Positions 7,803-15,565 of a stretch of DNA of 20,938 nucleotides are shown in pieces. The stretch's first letter is position 1. Each line of letters begins with the position of its first letter. Position numbers and translations under genes: made by a program. The stretch comes from Bacteroidales bacterium (GTDB lineage: Bacteria; Bacteroidota; Bacteroidia; Bacteroidales; UBA7960): NCBI GenBank assembly GCA_007132395.1, contig SLOR01000413.1, positions 1 to 20,938 on the forward strand, read 5' to 3'. The notes under the pieces are model-generated. The model saw only the letters and a list, made by a program, of their open reading frames with translations, had not been told where the DNA came from and ran no database searches.

Positions 7803-7847
7803 AAAAAACAAACCCCCGAAAAACCTAAAAGTTTGATTTTTCGGGGG
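7803..7847 (-). terminator. Rho-independent terminator of the flavodiiron gene
   Basis: A perfect 11-bp stem pairs 7813-7823 (CCCCCGAAAAA) with 7837-7847 (TTTTTCGGGGG). On the minus strand it is followed by TTTG and then a run of six T (7803-7808 region). It lies 32 bases past the stop codon of the gene at 7880-9103 and ends the parC-flavodiiron transcript. Confidence 0.9.
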
Positions 7848-7879
7848 AATTTAAAAGTGCTAATTCAAGCTATAACAGT

Positions 7880-9103
7880 TTATTCAGGCATAGCGGCAAT
7901 TCTCTCGCCAATTTCTTTACCATATTGTATGGCTTGCTCGAATTCATTACCGTGGGGGGTAAACTTCACAAATACACCTTCGCCAACCACATCCAGCTTC
8001 AGGTTTTGCAGGGCCGAATTGATTATTTTGGGCGCTTCACCACTCCAGCCATAGGAGCCAAAAGCACCTGCAATTTTTCCCTTATCGCGGATAGGGCTGA
8101 TAAGCGCGAACATACGATACACCGGGAGCAGGATATTCTGGTTGATGGTAGGACAACCCACAATAATGCCCTTGCTTCTGGCAATACGCTCATCAATGTC
8201 GCCCAGGGGCATGGTTTCAATATCAGCTACTTCTACCTCAATATCTCCGGTGCTCCTGATGCCTTCAGCAATCTTTTCGGCAATCTTTCCGGTATTCTGA
8301 TAAGCAGATACATAAGGTATAAATACATGGGGTTTTTCGGGTTGCTCCAATGCCTCACGGGCATATTTTTCAGAAACATCCACCCATTTTTTCCATTGGG
8401 TTAAGAGCAGGGGGCCGTGGCCGGTAAGGATACCATTGATTTCAAGGGGTCGGATTTTCTCAATGGCTTTGAGCATGAACCTGCTGAAAGGCTTGAGAAT
8501 AACATCAAAATAATATTTGAAAGCATCATCAAATTCGCCAACCTGATCGTCGTACATTTTATGGTGGCAATAATGGCAACCAAAAGAGTCGCAGGTAAAC
8601 AGGAGTTTATCCTCTTCCAGGTAGGTGTACATGCTGTCGGGCCAGTGCAGGTTGGGTGCCGAGATAAAACGCAGGGTCTTATTGCCCAAATCCAGCGTAT
8701 CGCCATCCTTGGCAATGATGTGATTAAAGTTTTTGCCCAGGAAATCTTTAAGGTAATTGATGGCAATACGGCTTGCCACCACCTTGGCATTGGGGGCTAT
8801 CTCAAGCAGCCGCCCCAGGTTACCGCTATGGTCGGGCTCGGTGTGGTTGAGAATAATGTATTCAATTTCTGAAGGATCCGTTACCTGTTTGATTTTTTCA
8901 AGATACGTATCCCAGAATTTCTCCTTGCTGGTTTCTACAATGGCTTTTTTTTCTGCATTGATAAAATAACTGTTGTAAGTGGTACCAAATTCCGTTTCCA
9001 TTACAACGTCAAAGGTTACGATGTCGTAATCCAGGATACCAATCCATTTTACATCTTCATTGATATCCAATACCTGTGTGTCGGGTACTTTTTTATCTCT
9101 CAT
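7880..9103 (-). CDS. fprA: Flavodiiron protein (A-type flavoprotein)
   Basis: Cytosolic two-domain enzyme that reduces O2 to water and/or NO to N2O, protecting anaerobes. The N-terminal metallo-beta-lactamase-like domain carries the full diiron ligand set: HTEPDH at 87-92 (His87, Glu89, Asp91, His92), His153 in NLHWPDS, Asp172 in TCDSFG, and His229 in LTGHGP. The C-terminal half (about 258-407) is a flavodoxin-like FMN domain (VFIPYVSAYQNT, then VGCPTIN and AFGSYGWSG). Length is 407 residues and there is no rubredoxin or flavin-reductase extension, so it is a class A protein that needs a separate electron donor, none of which is in this window. The start is 24 bases after the parC stop, which suggests co-transcription with parC. 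A strong terminator follows. O2 versus NO preference cannot be read from the sequence. Confidence 0.96.
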   Translation of the reverse strand: MRDKKVPDTQVLDINEDVKWIGILDYDIVTFDVVMETEFGTTYNSYFINAEKKAIVETSKEKFWDTYLEKIKQVTDPSEIEYIILNHTEPDHSGNLGRLLEIAPNAKVVASRIAINYLKDFLGKNFNHIIAKDGDTLDLGNKTLRFISAPNLHWPDSMYTYLEEDKLLFTCDSFGCHYCHHKMYDDQVGEFDDAFKYYFDVILKPFSRFMLKAIEKIRPLEINGILTGHGPLLLTQWKKWVDVSEKYAREALEQPEKPHVFIPYVSAYQNTGKIAEKIAEGIRSTGDIEVEVADIETMPLGDIDERIARSKGIIVGCPTINQNILLPVYRMFALISPIRDKGKIAGAFGSYGWSGEAPKIINSALQNLKLDVVGEGVFVKFTPHGNEFEQAIQYGKEIGERIAAMPE

Positions 9104-9127
9104 CTTATAGGGTGTTTTTAAATTATT

Positions 9128-11833
9128 CTATTCAAAATCCAGCGTAATCTGCTTTACATCCGAATCGTTGTCAGCATGTGTTTCTGTATTATCGGCAGAT
9201 TTGTCAATATCTTCACCACCATTATCCTGTGTGTGCGTCGGTGTTTCAGGTTCTTTTTCCTTTTCTTCACCGGGCAGGACCTCATCGGGTATCACGGGCT
9301 CGAGCCACTCAACCGATTCTACTTCGTAGGTAGAAAGCCTTTTGCCTTTGGCCTTGAAACCTTTCACCCCGATAAATTCGTGTACCGAAATTTCTTCTTC
9401 ATTCTTTAGCTTCTTTCCTCCGGGCACAAGATTTACCTTAAGCATGGGGTAGGTAGCCACAGATAAGGATACCAGCCTGCTTTCGGGATGCTCACTGATA
9501 CAACTCTGAAACTTATCAGAAAGTTCAGGCTGGAATCGTTTTATGTAATGATGTCCGCTTTCCCCGTCGAAATACACTACGGTGATAATGCGCGAAGAGT
9601 TGTATTTTTCAATCAGGCGTGGGAGTTCTTCAAAATGCAACGAAAGTTCATAGCCGGTGGTGCGGTAATTGCCCGAGGGGAAGAGCGAAATAATTTTGTC
9701 ATCGCCTTTGAAAGCGCCAATGTACTTACCCCGTTTGTCCACATTGAGACGCAAAACGTTTTCGTCGAACCACAGGTTTAGTGCACTTAGGGTAGATACG
9801 CCCTGATCTTTGAGCACTATTTTACGCACCTGGTGCTTGGTAAGTTGATTACCGGAAGCCCCCCGTCCTTTGACGGCCAGCTCGCGGAAGTCAAGGTCAA
9901 AAACAGGTTTCTTAAGCTTGGGTTTATGCCGCAGGTGCACCGTAACCACTTCAGCCTCCCCGTTGGGGTTAGCAGTAAAATAGGTTACTCTTGAGCCCTT
10001 ATTCCCTTTGGTAAGGTCGTATTCCTTATCACGGGTAACTCCTTTCACGTAGAACCGCTTCATATACGATGCGCCACGGGGACCATCCTGATAAATCATA
10101 TTGTAAATGGTGCGGTCGTCGTTCTTTTCAAATACGGCAATATGGATGATGTCTTTGCCCACGAAGGACTTATTGGTAACCTTGGTTACCAGGAAGGTGC
10201 CATCGGCCCTGAAAACGATAATGTCGTCAATGTCGGAGCAGTCGCAAACAAACTCGTCCTTTTTCAGTGAGGTGCCTGCAAATCCTTCGGCACGGTTCAC
10301 ATAAAGCTTTTCATTGGCAACCGCAACACGGGTGGCTTCAATATTCTCGAAGGAACGTATTTCGGTTTTACGTTCACGTCCTTTGCCATATTTTTCGCGA
10401 ATGCGACTATAATAGGCAATGGCATAATCCACCAGGTTAAGCAGGTGATGGTTTACCGTTTCCAGTTTCTCCTCCAGCCCGCGCATTATCTCATCGGCCT
10501 TGAAAGTATCAAACCGTGAAATTCTTTTGATTTTGATTTCGGTCAGCCGGATGATATCGTCCTGGGTAATCTGGCGGTAGAATTGTTTTTTGAATGGCTC
10601 CAGTCCTTTATCAATGCTTTCAAGTACCGCTTCCCAGGTTTCGCACTCTTCAATATCGCGGTAAATGCGATTTTCGATAAATATCTTTTCCAGGCTGGAA
10701 AACAGCAGTTGCTCCAGCAACTCATGTTTTTCAATTTCCAGCTCACTTTTCAGCAGCTCAACGGTATGGTCAACAGTGATGGCCAGGATTTCGCTTACCC
10801 CCACGAAACGGGGTTTGTTTTTTTCAATAACACAACAGTTGGGCGAAATACTTAGCTCACAATCGGTAAAGGCATACAGGGCATCGATGGCCTGGTCGGG
10901 CGAAATATTGGGCCCCAGATGTACAAGAATTTCTACCTGGCTGGCGGTATTGTCCTCAATCTTTTTGATTTTTATTTTCCCCTTCTCATTGGCTGTAACG
11001 ATGGAGTCAATAAGACTTACCGTGGTTGTGCCGAAGGGTATTTCAGTAATAACCAGCGACTTTTTGTCCTGTATGCTGATTTTTGCCCTTACCCTCACTT
11101 TGCCCCCGCGCAACCCATCATTGTAGCGGGAAAAATCGGCATGTCCGCCGGTGGGAAAATCGGGAAGAATTTCCACTTTATCGCCCTTTAGGTAAGCGAT
11201 GGAAGCATCAATAAGTTCAAGGAAGTTATGGGGTAAAATTTTGGATGCGAGCCCCACGGCAATACCCTCCACGCCTTGGGCCAGCAGTAATGGAAACTTT
11301 ACCGGCAGGTTGATGGGTTCTTTGTTACGTCCGTCGTAGGAGCTTTTCCAATGCGTGGTTTTTGGATTGAAAACAACATCCAGTGCAAATTTGGAGAGGC
11401 GTGCTTCGATATAACGGGGTGCGGCCGAGCTGTCGCCGGTAAGGATGTTTCCCCAGTTTCCCTGTGCATCAATGAGTATATCTTTTTGCCCCAATTGCAC
11501 CAGCGCATCGCCAATGGCTGCATCACCATGGGGGTGATATTTCATGGTATGCCCTATAATGTTGGCCACTTTGTTATAGCGCCCGTCGTCAAGGTCTTTC
11601 ATGGAGTGCAGTATGCGTCGCTGCACAGGCTTTAACCCATCGAGCATGGCCGGAACGGCACGCTCAAGGATTACGTAAGAGGCATAATCCAGAAACCAGT
11701 CTTCGTACATTCCTGAAATCTTGGTTACCCTTTCCGAGGGCTCCACCTCCGACCCTCCGGTTGCAGGAATGCCCTGCAAATCGTCATTTTCGGTATTTTC
11801 CGGCAAATTGTTTTTATTTTCGTTCTCGTCCAT
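9128..11833 (-). CDS. parC: DNA topoisomerase IV subunit A (ParC)
   Basis: Breakage-reunion subunit of a type IIA topoisomerase that, with ParE and ATP, decatenates daughter chromosomes. After a polar leader (1-35) come the winged-helix region with HPHGD at 100-104 and the active-site Tyr141 in AAPRYIEARLS, then the tower and coiled-coil (about 370-500) and a C-terminal beta-pinwheel-like region. The GyrA-box (QRRGGRG) is missing, so ParC is preferred over GyrA. Residues 847-901 form an acidic, probably disordered tail ending QITLDFE. The position equivalent to E. coli GyrA Ser83 is Ala105 here, while the Asp87 equivalent is kept (Asp109). At 901 residues it is longer than E. coli ParC (752). 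parE is not next to it: a BatA-type gene lies upstream and a flavodiiron gene 24 bases downstream. Confidence 0.93.
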   Translation of the reverse strand: MDENENKNNLPENTENDDLQGIPATGGSEVEPSERVTKISGMYEDWFLDYASYVILERAVPAMLDGLKPVQRRILHSMKDLDDGRYNKVANIIGHTMKYHPHGDAAIGDALVQLGQKDILIDAQGNWGNILTGDSSAAPRYIEARLSKFALDVVFNPKTTHWKSSYDGRNKEPINLPVKFPLLLAQGVEGIAVGLASKILPHNFLELIDASIAYLKGDKVEILPDFPTGGHADFSRYNDGLRGGKVRVRAKISIQDKKSLVITEIPFGTTTVSLIDSIVTANEKGKIKIKKIEDNTASQVEILVHLGPNISPDQAIDALYAFTDCELSISPNCCVIEKNKPRFVGVSEILAITVDHTVELLKSELEIEKHELLEQLLFSSLEKIFIENRIYRDIEECETWEAVLESIDKGLEPFKKQFYRQITQDDIIRLTEIKIKRISRFDTFKADEIMRGLEEKLETVNHHLLNLVDYAIAYYSRIREKYGKGRERKTEIRSFENIEATRVAVANEKLYVNRAEGFAGTSLKKDEFVCDCSDIDDIIVFRADGTFLVTKVTNKSFVGKDIIHIAVFEKNDDRTIYNMIYQDGPRGASYMKRFYVKGVTRDKEYDLTKGNKGSRVTYFTANPNGEAEVVTVHLRHKPKLKKPVFDLDFRELAVKGRGASGNQLTKHQVRKIVLKDQGVSTLSALNLWFDENVLRLNVDKRGKYIGAFKGDDKIISLFPSGNYRTTGYELSLHFEELPRLIEKYNSSRIITVVYFDGESGHHYIKRFQPELSDKFQSCISEHPESRLVSLSVATYPMLKVNLVPGGKKLKNEEEISVHEFIGVKGFKAKGKRLSTYEVESVEWLEPVIPDEVLPGEEKEKEPETPTHTQDNGGEDIDKSADNTETHADNDSDVKQITLDFE

Positions 11834-11834
11834 G

Positions 11835-11842
11835 CAAAAGTA
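11835..11842 (-). promoter_or_regulatory. Candidate -7 element touching the parC start
   Basis: On the minus strand this reads TACTTTTG, one base before the parC ATG. A TTG lies at 11866-11868, giving a 23-base spacer. If used, the message would be leaderless or would begin inside the annotated start, so either this is chance or the true start is slightly downstream. Confidence 0.3.
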
Positions 11843-11942
11843 TCAGCGTGTTTTTCTTATTTAAACAACAGGTATTCAGATGTTAGCATGCAATATTATA
11901 TGGGTATATCAGTACCTTGCAACCGTTTATTCTGAAGTGGTG

Positions 11943-11950
11943 CAAAGGTA
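11943..11950 (-). promoter_or_regulatory. Candidate distal -7 element of parC
   Basis: On the minus strand this reads TACCTTTG, an exact TAnnTTTG match, with TTTTG at 11975-11979 as possible -33 element (24-base spacer, slightly long). It would give a leader of about 100 bases. The gap 11834-11997 holds no convincing terminator for the upstream BatA-type gene. Confidence 0.4.
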
Positions 11951-11997
11951 ATAATATTTGGCAGGCGATAGAAAGGCAAAAGGGGTAAAAATGACTG

Positions 11998-14034
11998 TCA
12001 TTTCATAAACCTCAGTAACAAAACTTCCAGCAAAAGAAAAGCCAGTGCCATGATAAGGAATATCTTCCACAGCTGCTGTCCCCCGGCATATCTTTCCATT
12101 TGCTGATCAATGGAGATACTGCCCGCTTCAAAAACATGATCGTGTGTGCGATTGCCTGTCCACCCCCGAATCTCATCGGTGGAGTAACTATCCAGCAGCG
12201 ATTCACGTCTGTCGTAATTAAAGGCAACATACTGCAAAAGTTCTTCTCCCCACAACAGCCGGTAATTGCCTGCCTCGCGGATTTGATCATGCACATACAA
12301 GCGGCTGGTATTTCCCAGGGTGCGCATTTCGGGCACGATTTCAAGCCCCTCAGTGGCTATCCTGAACAACTGCCCCGATGCTTCGCCCGGACGGTTTGCC
12401 GTACTGATAAACTCATCCTGCCCCAGGGTATAGTAAAGAGGCTGAAAAGAAGCACTATGTAAAGCAATATTGTAAACCGTGGGGACAAACATGGCGTGGC
12501 GCGGGAAGTTGCTAAAGCTGTCATTGGCCGGCACAGAAGATAAAAACACCTGTCCTCTTCCTACGGAAGTAGAAGTAAAAAACGGATTGCCATTCTGCAG
12601 CTGCATCAGGTAGCTGTCGCGTGCGGCAGTGCGCCGGCTTATCACATAGTGCTGATCAACCCTGGGAAGGTCAATATTTTCGGGAATACGGTCAAAAACG
12701 CCTGTATACACCGGGTGCAGTTCATTGAGAGCAGTTACCCTCGTTGAGGCGGTATCCATCCCCGTAAAACCATTTACATCCATGGCTGACAAAAAATTAT
12801 TGTAAGAAGCCAAATCAGCACGGACAGATGGAAAAATCAACAGGTTGCCCCCCTCTTCCACGTAACGTCGAAGCTCCATTGACAGCCCCTCGCCAATGCT
12901 GTTGAGTTCGTTTAATATGATGAGGTTTTGAGAGGGAAAGGCAGAATAATCGATGGCAGATGCATCAACGTTATGATAAAGAAATGTGGTATCGCGGGCT
13001 AAAAGTGCATTGAGAAAAACATTAGGATTTTCTCTGTTAATGGCCAGCACAGGAATTTCGTCGGTGAGCATAAAGCTGAAATAAAACCGGTCATCGAAAA
13101 TTACAGGATAATCACTTATTTCCACCCAGCCTTGCTGCAGAGGGCTGCTTCCCAGGGTAAAATTCAGAGCAACATCCGTATGGCTGTTGGGGGGCACGTT
13201 GTAGGATGCCACAGCCCGCTGGTTTTCATTCATATAGAGCCGAACAGGCTGATTTTCCATGGCATCAGGCGAATCATTATACACCCTCACCATTATCGAA
13301 ATACTTTGACCCTGCATGCGCACGGGATTTTCTATCCAGACGGAATCGATAAAAAGGTTGGCGGGCCGGCGGGCCTGAAAGGGGATCCAGAAGCGTTGCA
13401 GGGAAGTGTCGGGGGTTATCTCTTCCAGATCGGCAATAATTTTCTGAAAGTCGCTTAACACGAAAGCCCTTGCTCTTTCTTCCAAAGCAATATCATTGAG
13501 CATATCGGCCTGTCTGTCTGCCACCTGCGATAGTGATCTTACCGTGGGGCTGAAATCGACTTCCTGCAGCATTTGCAGGAATTCATCACGACTCACAAAG
13601 CGCTGATGACGTCCTTCAAAATCATTGGTAAGCAGCTGAAACCGGTCGGTGGGTGAAAAAACACCGGTAACTTCACGGGCGGTTTCCATTGCATGCCCCA
13701 GCAAAGTTCCATAGGCAGATTCGGCCTCCATGCTGAAGGAATTATCGATAAAAACACTTACATACTGATAGCCTGCACCCGCCATATCCTCATCTGCTTT
13801 TATGTAAGGCCTGGCAAAAGCCAGCACAAGAAAGATAATGGCAAGAATACGCGAAAGCAGCACCAGCAGGTGCTTTATGCGGGCCTGCTTTTCTGTTTCT
13901 TCCGTAAGGGCCTCCAGAAAGCTGATATTGGGAAAATACACCTTGCGGAAGCGACGAAAATGAAATAAATGAATAATGATGGGAATACTGATAGCCGAAA
14001 GGGCCAGCAAAAACCAGGGATATAAAAAACTCAT
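11998..14034 (-). CDS. BatA-domain membrane protein with von Willebrand A domain
   Basis: Inner-membrane protein of 678 residues. The N-terminus (1-78) is the BatA-type module: a first membrane segment (about 5-25), the HLFHFRRFRKVYFP stretch, and a second membrane segment (about 57-75). A von Willebrand A domain follows, with the metal-ion (MIDAS) motif DNSFS at 97-101. The middle contains Ig-like beta-rich sequence and, at about 370-402, LIILNELNSIGEG and YVEEGGNLLIFP, which resemble the class I glutamine-amidotransferase-like fold found in such proteins. A final membrane helix lies near 653-675. BatA-type proteins have been linked to aerotolerance and envelope stress in Bacteroides, but this stand-alone version has no MoxR ATPase or other Bat genes beside it, so its role is open. 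It is divergent from the helicase gene at 14215. Confidence 0.88.
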   Translation of the reverse strand: MSFLYPWFLLALSAISIPIIIHLFHFRRFRKVYFPNISFLEALTEETEKQARIKHLLVLLSRILAIIFLVLAFARPYIKADEDMAGAGYQYVSVFIDNSFSMEAESAYGTLLGHAMETAREVTGVFSPTDRFQLLTNDFEGRHQRFVSRDEFLQMLQEVDFSPTVRSLSQVADRQADMLNDIALEERARAFVLSDFQKIIADLEEITPDTSLQRFWIPFQARRPANLFIDSVWIENPVRMQGQSISIMVRVYNDSPDAMENQPVRLYMNENQRAVASYNVPPNSHTDVALNFTLGSSPLQQGWVEISDYPVIFDDRFYFSFMLTDEIPVLAINRENPNVFLNALLARDTTFLYHNVDASAIDYSAFPSQNLIILNELNSIGEGLSMELRRYVEEGGNLLIFPSVRADLASYNNFLSAMDVNGFTGMDTASTRVTALNELHPVYTGVFDRIPENIDLPRVDQHYVISRRTAARDSYLMQLQNGNPFFTSTSVGRGQVFLSSVPANDSFSNFPRHAMFVPTVYNIALHSASFQPLYYTLGQDEFISTANRPGEASGQLFRIATEGLEIVPEMRTLGNTSRLYVHDQIREAGNYRLLWGEELLQYVAFNYDRRESLLDSYSTDEIRGWTGNRTHDHVFEAGSISIDQQMERYAGGQQLWKIFLIMALAFLLLEVLLLRFMK

Positions 14035-14090
14035 ATAACGAGCAGGGCTTTAGATTGATTATTTTACTTCAAACATCCATATCTTAAAAA

Positions 14091-14098
14091 CAAAAATA
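14091..14098 (-). promoter_or_regulatory. Candidate -7 element of the BatA-type gene
   Basis: Minus-strand TATTTTTG matches TAnnTTTG exactly and lies 57 bases upstream of the start at 14034. A possible -33 TTTG at 14125-14128 is spaced 26 bases away, longer than usual. The divergent gap 14035-14214 carries this box and that of the helicase gene. Confidence 0.35.
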
Positions 14099-14190
14099 CG
14101 CTTTATTGTTTAATTCATGGGTACCAAATCCATGTTTCCCCTCCTTGCATACTTAATGCATACTTTCACTCCCCTTTCGCACAGAAACAC

Positions 14191-14198
14191 TACCTTTG
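14191..14198 (+). promoter_or_regulatory. Candidate -7 element of the DEAD-box helicase gene
   Basis: TACCTTTG is an exact TAnnTTTG match ending 16 bases before the GTG start at 14215. Transcription would start roughly 10 bases ahead of the start codon, leaving almost no leader and no room for a Shine-Dalgarno sequence. Confidence 0.45.
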
Positions 14199-14214
14199 CA
14201 AAAAATACCGAAAA

Positions 14215-15537
14215 GTGGAATTTCATCAACTCAATCTTAACAAGCCTTTGCTCAATGCCCTGGACGACATGGAATTCAGCAAAGCCACCCCCATACAGGA
14301 AAAAGCCTTCCCGGTGATAATGTCGGGGCGCGATGTGGTGGGTATAGCCCAAACAGGCACGGGAAAAACCCTTGCCTACCTATTGCCCATCCTCAGGCAA
14401 CTGAGTTATTCTGATCAGCAGCATCCGCGGGTACTCATCCTGGTGCCCACCCGCGAGCTTGTATTGCAGGTGATGGAGGAAGCCCAGAAGTTAACCACTT
14501 ACATGAGCGCTCGTATTGACGGCGCTTACGGGGGAACAAACATTAACACCCAGAGTCAGCGCATTTACCAGGGGCTCGATGTGCTGGTGGCCACGCCCGG
14601 CCGGCTCTTCGACCTGGTAATGAGAGGCACCCTGCGCCTGAAAAATATTCAGAAACTGGTTATCGATGAGGTAGACGAAATGCTGAGCCTGGGCTTCAGG
14701 CCACAACTCAACAGCATCCTGGAACTGCTGCCCGAGAAGCGGCAAAACCTCATGTTTTCAGCCACCCTGGAAGATGACGTGGAGATGTTAATCCGTGATT
14801 TTTTCCGAAACCCGGTATGGATTGACGTGGAATACCGCGGCACCCCACTTACACAGATTACCCAGAAATTATATATCGTACCCAACTTTGCTACCCGATT
14901 CAACCTGCTGAGCGAACTCCTTATGGAAGAGGAAGAATTTGACAAGGTGCTGGTGTTTGCCCCAAGCAAAAAAATGGCTGATAAGCTATTCAACAAGCTC
15001 ACCCATAAATTCCCGGGGCAACTGGGGGTAATCCACTCCAACAAGAGCCAGAACCAGCGCATCAACACCCTTGAGGATTTTAAAAAGGGAGAAATCCGCA
15101 TCCTTCTCTCCACTGACCTGGTGGCGCGCGGGGTAGATATTTTTGAAGTAAGCCACGTTATCAACTTCGGGCTGCCCGAAATTGCAGGGGCGTATATTCA
15201 TCGCATAGGACGTACCGGCCGTGCCGACAAGAAAGGTATTGCCATTTCTATGGCTACCCCCTCAGAAGAAAACAAGTTGCGCGAAATTGAAGAATACATG
15301 GGTAAAACTATTCCTGTGGAAGATTTACCCGAAGACCTAACCATCAGCACCGCCATCGATATAGAAGATGAGGACGAACGCCCAGCAGGAGACAAGGCGT
15401 ACCTGAAGCCTATTAAAATGAACAAAGGCGGAAGTGCTTTCCACGAGAAAAAACAGAAAAACCTGAAAGTAAACCTGGGAGGGCCGGGCCGTAAGAAAAG
15501 GATGGCCCTGAAAAAAGGTAAGAAGAAAAAAAGGTAG
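14215..15537 (+). CDS. DEAD-box ATP-dependent RNA helicase
   Basis: ATP-driven RNA unwinding, probably in ribosome assembly or mRNA decay. All family motifs are in order: a Q-motif with Phe3 and TPIQ at 25-28; motif I AQTGTGKT at 45-52; PTREL at 78-82; TPGR at 127-130; motif II as DEVD at 151-154 instead of DEAD; SAT at 182-184; STDLVARGVD at 299-308; and HRIGRTGR at 329-336. The C-terminus after about 400 is a basic tail (KKQKNLK, GRKKR, ending KKGKKKKR) that would bind RNA. The start is GTG at 14215. The next ATG (14269) would remove the conserved FHQLNLNKPLL segment before the Q-motif, so GTG is preferred. The gene is divergent from the BatA-type gene and convergent with lplA. Substrate and subfamily (RhlE/CsdA-like) cannot be decided here. 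Confidence 0.95.
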   Translation: MEFHQLNLNKPLLNALDDMEFSKATPIQEKAFPVIMSGRDVVGIAQTGTGKTLAYLLPILRQLSYSDQQHPRVLILVPTRELVLQVMEEAQKLTTYMSARIDGAYGGTNINTQSQRIYQGLDVLVATPGRLFDLVMRGTLRLKNIQKLVIDEVDEMLSLGFRPQLNSILELLPEKRQNLMFSATLEDDVEMLIRDFFRNPVWIDVEYRGTPLTQITQKLYIVPNFATRFNLLSELLMEEEEFDKVLVFAPSKKMADKLFNKLTHKFPGQLGVIHSNKSQNQRINTLEDFKKGEIRILLSTDLVARGVDIFEVSHVINFGLPEIAGAYIHRIGRTGRADKKGIAISMATPSEENKLREIEEYMGKTIPVEDLPEDLTISTAIDIEDEDERPAGDKAYLKPIKMNKGGSAFHEKKQKNLKVNLGGPGRKKRMALKKGKKKKR

Positions 15538-15560
15538 GTTCCCCTACCCCCTTTTCTTTT
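15526..15560. terminator. Bidirectional terminator between the helicase gene and lplA
   Basis: A 6-bp stem pairs 15533-15538 (GGTAGG) with 15543-15548 (CCTACC) around TTCC, overlapping the helicase stop codon TAG (15535-15537). Downstream on the plus strand is CCC, TTTT, C, TTTT. On the minus strand the stem is followed by seven T (complement of A 15526-15532). This arrangement can stop transcripts from both sides. The stem is short, so efficiency is uncertain. Confidence 0.55.
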
Positions 15561-15565
15561 CAAAA

